In this document: positions 32,455-33,943 of the stretch, piece after piece
How positions within the stretch are numbered: position 1 is the first letter of the stretch
Layout: each line of letters starts with the position of its first letter
Source: Anaerolineales bacterium
GTDB lineage: Bacteria > Chloroflexota > Anaerolineae > Anaerolineales > UBA4823
DNA length: 33,943 nucleotides
Assembly (NCBI GenBank): GCA_014859065.1
Contig: JACUUU010000006.1
Location: forward strand, 1-33,943
Direction: 5' to 3'
Notes under the pieces: model-generated
Database searches by the model: none
Told to the model about the DNA's origin: nothing
Seen by the model: only the letters and a program-made list of their open reading frames with translations
Program-made: the position numbers and the translations under genes

Positions 32455-33943
32455 TTATCTCTCACCATCATTAAGTTCTCCCATAACTTGTATTACTGCT
32501 GCTAAAACGTCTCTAGCCAAGACAGAAGCGGTTGTGCCTAAATTTTCAGCTGCAATTAAACCTGCCTTGGCGTGTATCCAGCAACCACACACAGCCGCAA
32601 AAAATGGCTCTACACCTTGTGCCAGAAGTCCGACGATCAACCCAGACAGTACATCCCCAGTGCCTGCCCGCGCTAACGCAGGCGTGGCTATAGGGATAAC
32701 AGTGGTTCTCCCATCTGGAGAGGCAACAACTGTATTCGCTCCTTTCAAAACTAACACTTTATCCCACTCTTGAGCATATTTTTCAGCGATCTCGAGCCTG
32801 TTGGCCTGAATTTCAGGAACTGTCAACCCGGTTAAAACCGACATTTCCCCAGGATGAGGGGTCAGTACAGAATTAGAAGGTAAGATTTGAGGCCAATTTT
32901 CGATTTTTGTTAGCAGCTTTAAACCATCAGCGTCAATAATGAGTGGTAGTTTCGAAGGTCCATCGTTGGAAACCACTTTGTTTGCGTGAAGAAATCTCTG
33001 CATGAACTTCTCAGTTGGCAGCTTAGTCCCAAAGCCTGGACCAAGCATGATTGCAGTAGCCCGATCCATATTTTCCAATAATACATCAACAGCTGCTTCA
33101 TCAATTACTCCAGATTCATATGGCAACAATAACCAGGTCGACTCTGGAAAATTCCCTGATATGGCTGCATGTAGAGGTTGTGGAACTGCCAATGTGATTA
33201 ATCCAGCGCCAACCCGAAATGCTGCTTCACCGGCCAGGAGAGCAGCACCTGTGTAATTAAGCGATCCAGCAACCAAAATAGCTGTGCCAAAAGTCCCTTT
33301 ATGAGCATCAAAAGGTCGAGCCGGAATATGGGCTTGAATCATTTCTCGGTAAGCTAAATTCCTTTTTACTGAATTCCACACCGGTAGAGATAAAGATTCA
33401 TCCTCCAGACCAATATCAACCAGCCACATTTGACCGATTAGATTGTATGTTGGAAACTGCAATAATCCAGTTTTCACTGCTGCCATGGTAACTGTCAAAT
33501 CAGCCGGGATACACTGCGGTGCTGCTTCTCCACTCTCACAGTCAACGCCAGAAGGACAGTCAACAGCCACCACTTTAGGTGGATTTTCCATTTGAGCGAG
33601 CCAATCATTGACATTCTCCAGAAATTCAGCAATTTCTTCTTTGAGTGGTAGTTTTATTCCTGTCCCCAAAATGCCATCTAATAAGACCGCATGCTCGGAT
33701 ATTAATTTTCTGAGAGGTTCATAGTCTTTTTGATCGTCAACCAATTTAATTTTTCCCCCAACTTCGCTCAATCGGTTGACTAGAGGATCATCTGGCTTTC
33801 GAGGCCGAACTATATAAGCTGTAGTATTCCACCCCTGCTGTGCAAGATAAAATAACGCAACTAAGCCATCTCCCCCATTATTGCCTGATCCGACCAGGGC
33901 TAAGATTCCCTCCATCTTCAAATTTCCATAATTTTCCTCGATA
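32455..33943 (-). CDS. nnr: Bifunctional NAD(P)H-hydrate epimerase/dehydratase (partial)
   Basis: This protein repairs damaged NADHX and NADPHX. The N-terminal epimerase domain is visible from GSGNNGGDGLVALFYL to about residue 210. The C-terminal ADP-dependent dehydratase domain has GTFGTAILVAGSLNYTGAALLAGEAAFRVGAGL, TPHPGEMSVLTG and the GTGDVLSG motif. The reading frame stays open to the window edge (codons upstream read IEENYGNLK), and the first 50 or so residues of the epimerase are missing, so the true start is outside. The TTG start in the ORF track is false. It converges on the YtxH gene across a strong terminator. Confidence 0.95.
   Translation of the reverse strand, partial: IEENYGNLKMEGILALVGSGNNGGDGLVALFYLAQQGWNTTAYIVRPRKPDDPLVNRLSEVGGKIKLVDDQKDYEPLRKLISEHAVLLDGILGTGIKLPLKEEIAEFLENVNDWLAQMENPPKVVAVDCPSGVDCESGEAAPQCIPADLTVTMAAVKTGLLQFPTYNLIGQMWLVDIGLEDESLSLPVWNSVKRNLAYREMIQAHIPARPFDAHKGTFGTAILVAGSLNYTGAALLAGEAAFRVGAGLITLAVPQPLHAAISGNFPESTWLLLPYESGVIDEAAVDVLLENMDRATAIMLGPGFGTKLPTEKFMQRFLHANKVVSNDGPSKLPLIIDADGLKLLTKIENWPQILPSNSVLTPHPGEMSVLTGLTVPEIQANRLEIAEKYAQEWDKVLVLKGANTVVASPDGRTTVIPIATPALARAGTGDVLSGLIVGLLAQGVEPFFAAVCGCWIHAKAGLIAAENLGTTASVLARDVLAAVIQVMGELNDGER

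Noticed and set aside
32186-32773. 195-aa plus-strand ORF over the YtxH and nnr genes
   Set aside because: It runs through the strong bidirectional terminator and is antisense to nnr; composition is not protein-like.
33919-33921. TTG start of the NAD(P)HX-repair gene
   Set aside because: The frame is open to the window edge and the epimerase domain lacks its first part, so the gene is cut by the edge.

Overview
The window looks like a piece of a Chloroflexota chromosome, most likely class Anaerolineae with moderate-to-low GC. This is an inference from gene content and protein style: a proline/threonine-linker secreted foldase, a SufR-type regulator facing a SUF operon, a thiolase/DUF35 cluster, a YtxH protein beside a small membrane protein, and a beta-sandwich/TIM-barrel lipoprotein. 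No rRNA, tRNA, CRISPR array, insertion sequence or prophage was seen. Coding density is high, and the only stretch above 300 bases without a gene is the sufC/sufR intergenic region.

Layout. (1) Positions 34-5784, minus strand: an Fe-S assembly operon in the order sufC-sufB-sufD-(97-aa unknown)-sufS-sufU, with an internal promoter before the unknown gene. (2) Positions 5785-6118: a divergent control region with promoters for both sides, two matching ATTGA-N4-TCAAT inverted repeats and a 19-bp near-perfect direct repeat. (3) Positions 6119-7134, plus strand: sufR-like repressor overlapping a SufT/DUF59 gene. (4) Positions 7296-9860: rpsF-ssb-rpsR, then a membrane-anchored parvulin foldase. (5) Positions 9909-17939, minus strand: one long operon moaC, moaD-moaE fusion, threonine-synthase-like, fabF, rnc, smc. 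(6) Positions 18062-24367, plus strand: ftsY, prfB (with the RF2 programmed +1 frameshift), rpmF, fabD, fabG, Asp23/YqhY-like, nusB, tatB-like, tatC. (7) Positions 24561-28718, plus strand: two thiolase-fold proteins, two DUF35 proteins and a membrane protein with PH-like halves. The second thiolase-fold protein has lost the nucleophilic cysteine. (8) Positions 28733-31300: a large modular lipoprotein. (9) Positions 31476-32364: two small envelope proteins, ending at a strong bidirectional terminator. (10) Positions 32455 to the right edge, minus strand: a bifunctional NAD(P)HX repair enzyme cut by the window edge.

How the genes fit together. SufS and SufU mobilise sulfur, SufBCD is the scaffold, SufT probably helps maturation, and the SufR-like protein probably reads cluster status at the divergent operators. 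Blocks 5 and 6 together hold most of the widespread rpmF-plsX-fabH-fabD-fabG-acpP-fabF-rnc-smc-ftsY cluster, but split onto two strands, with molybdopterin genes between them and without plsX, fabH or acpP. Three genes (moaC, ftsY and the 31476 gene) have an extended -10 element TGnTATAAT 6-9 nt before the start codon and no Shine-Dalgarno, which suggests leaderless transcripts.

The most interesting parts are the paired thiolase/DUF35 operon, the suf control region and its unknown gene, the leaderless promoter pattern, the perfect-consensus rpmF promoter with a hairpin at its predicted +1, and the MoaD-MoaE fusion.
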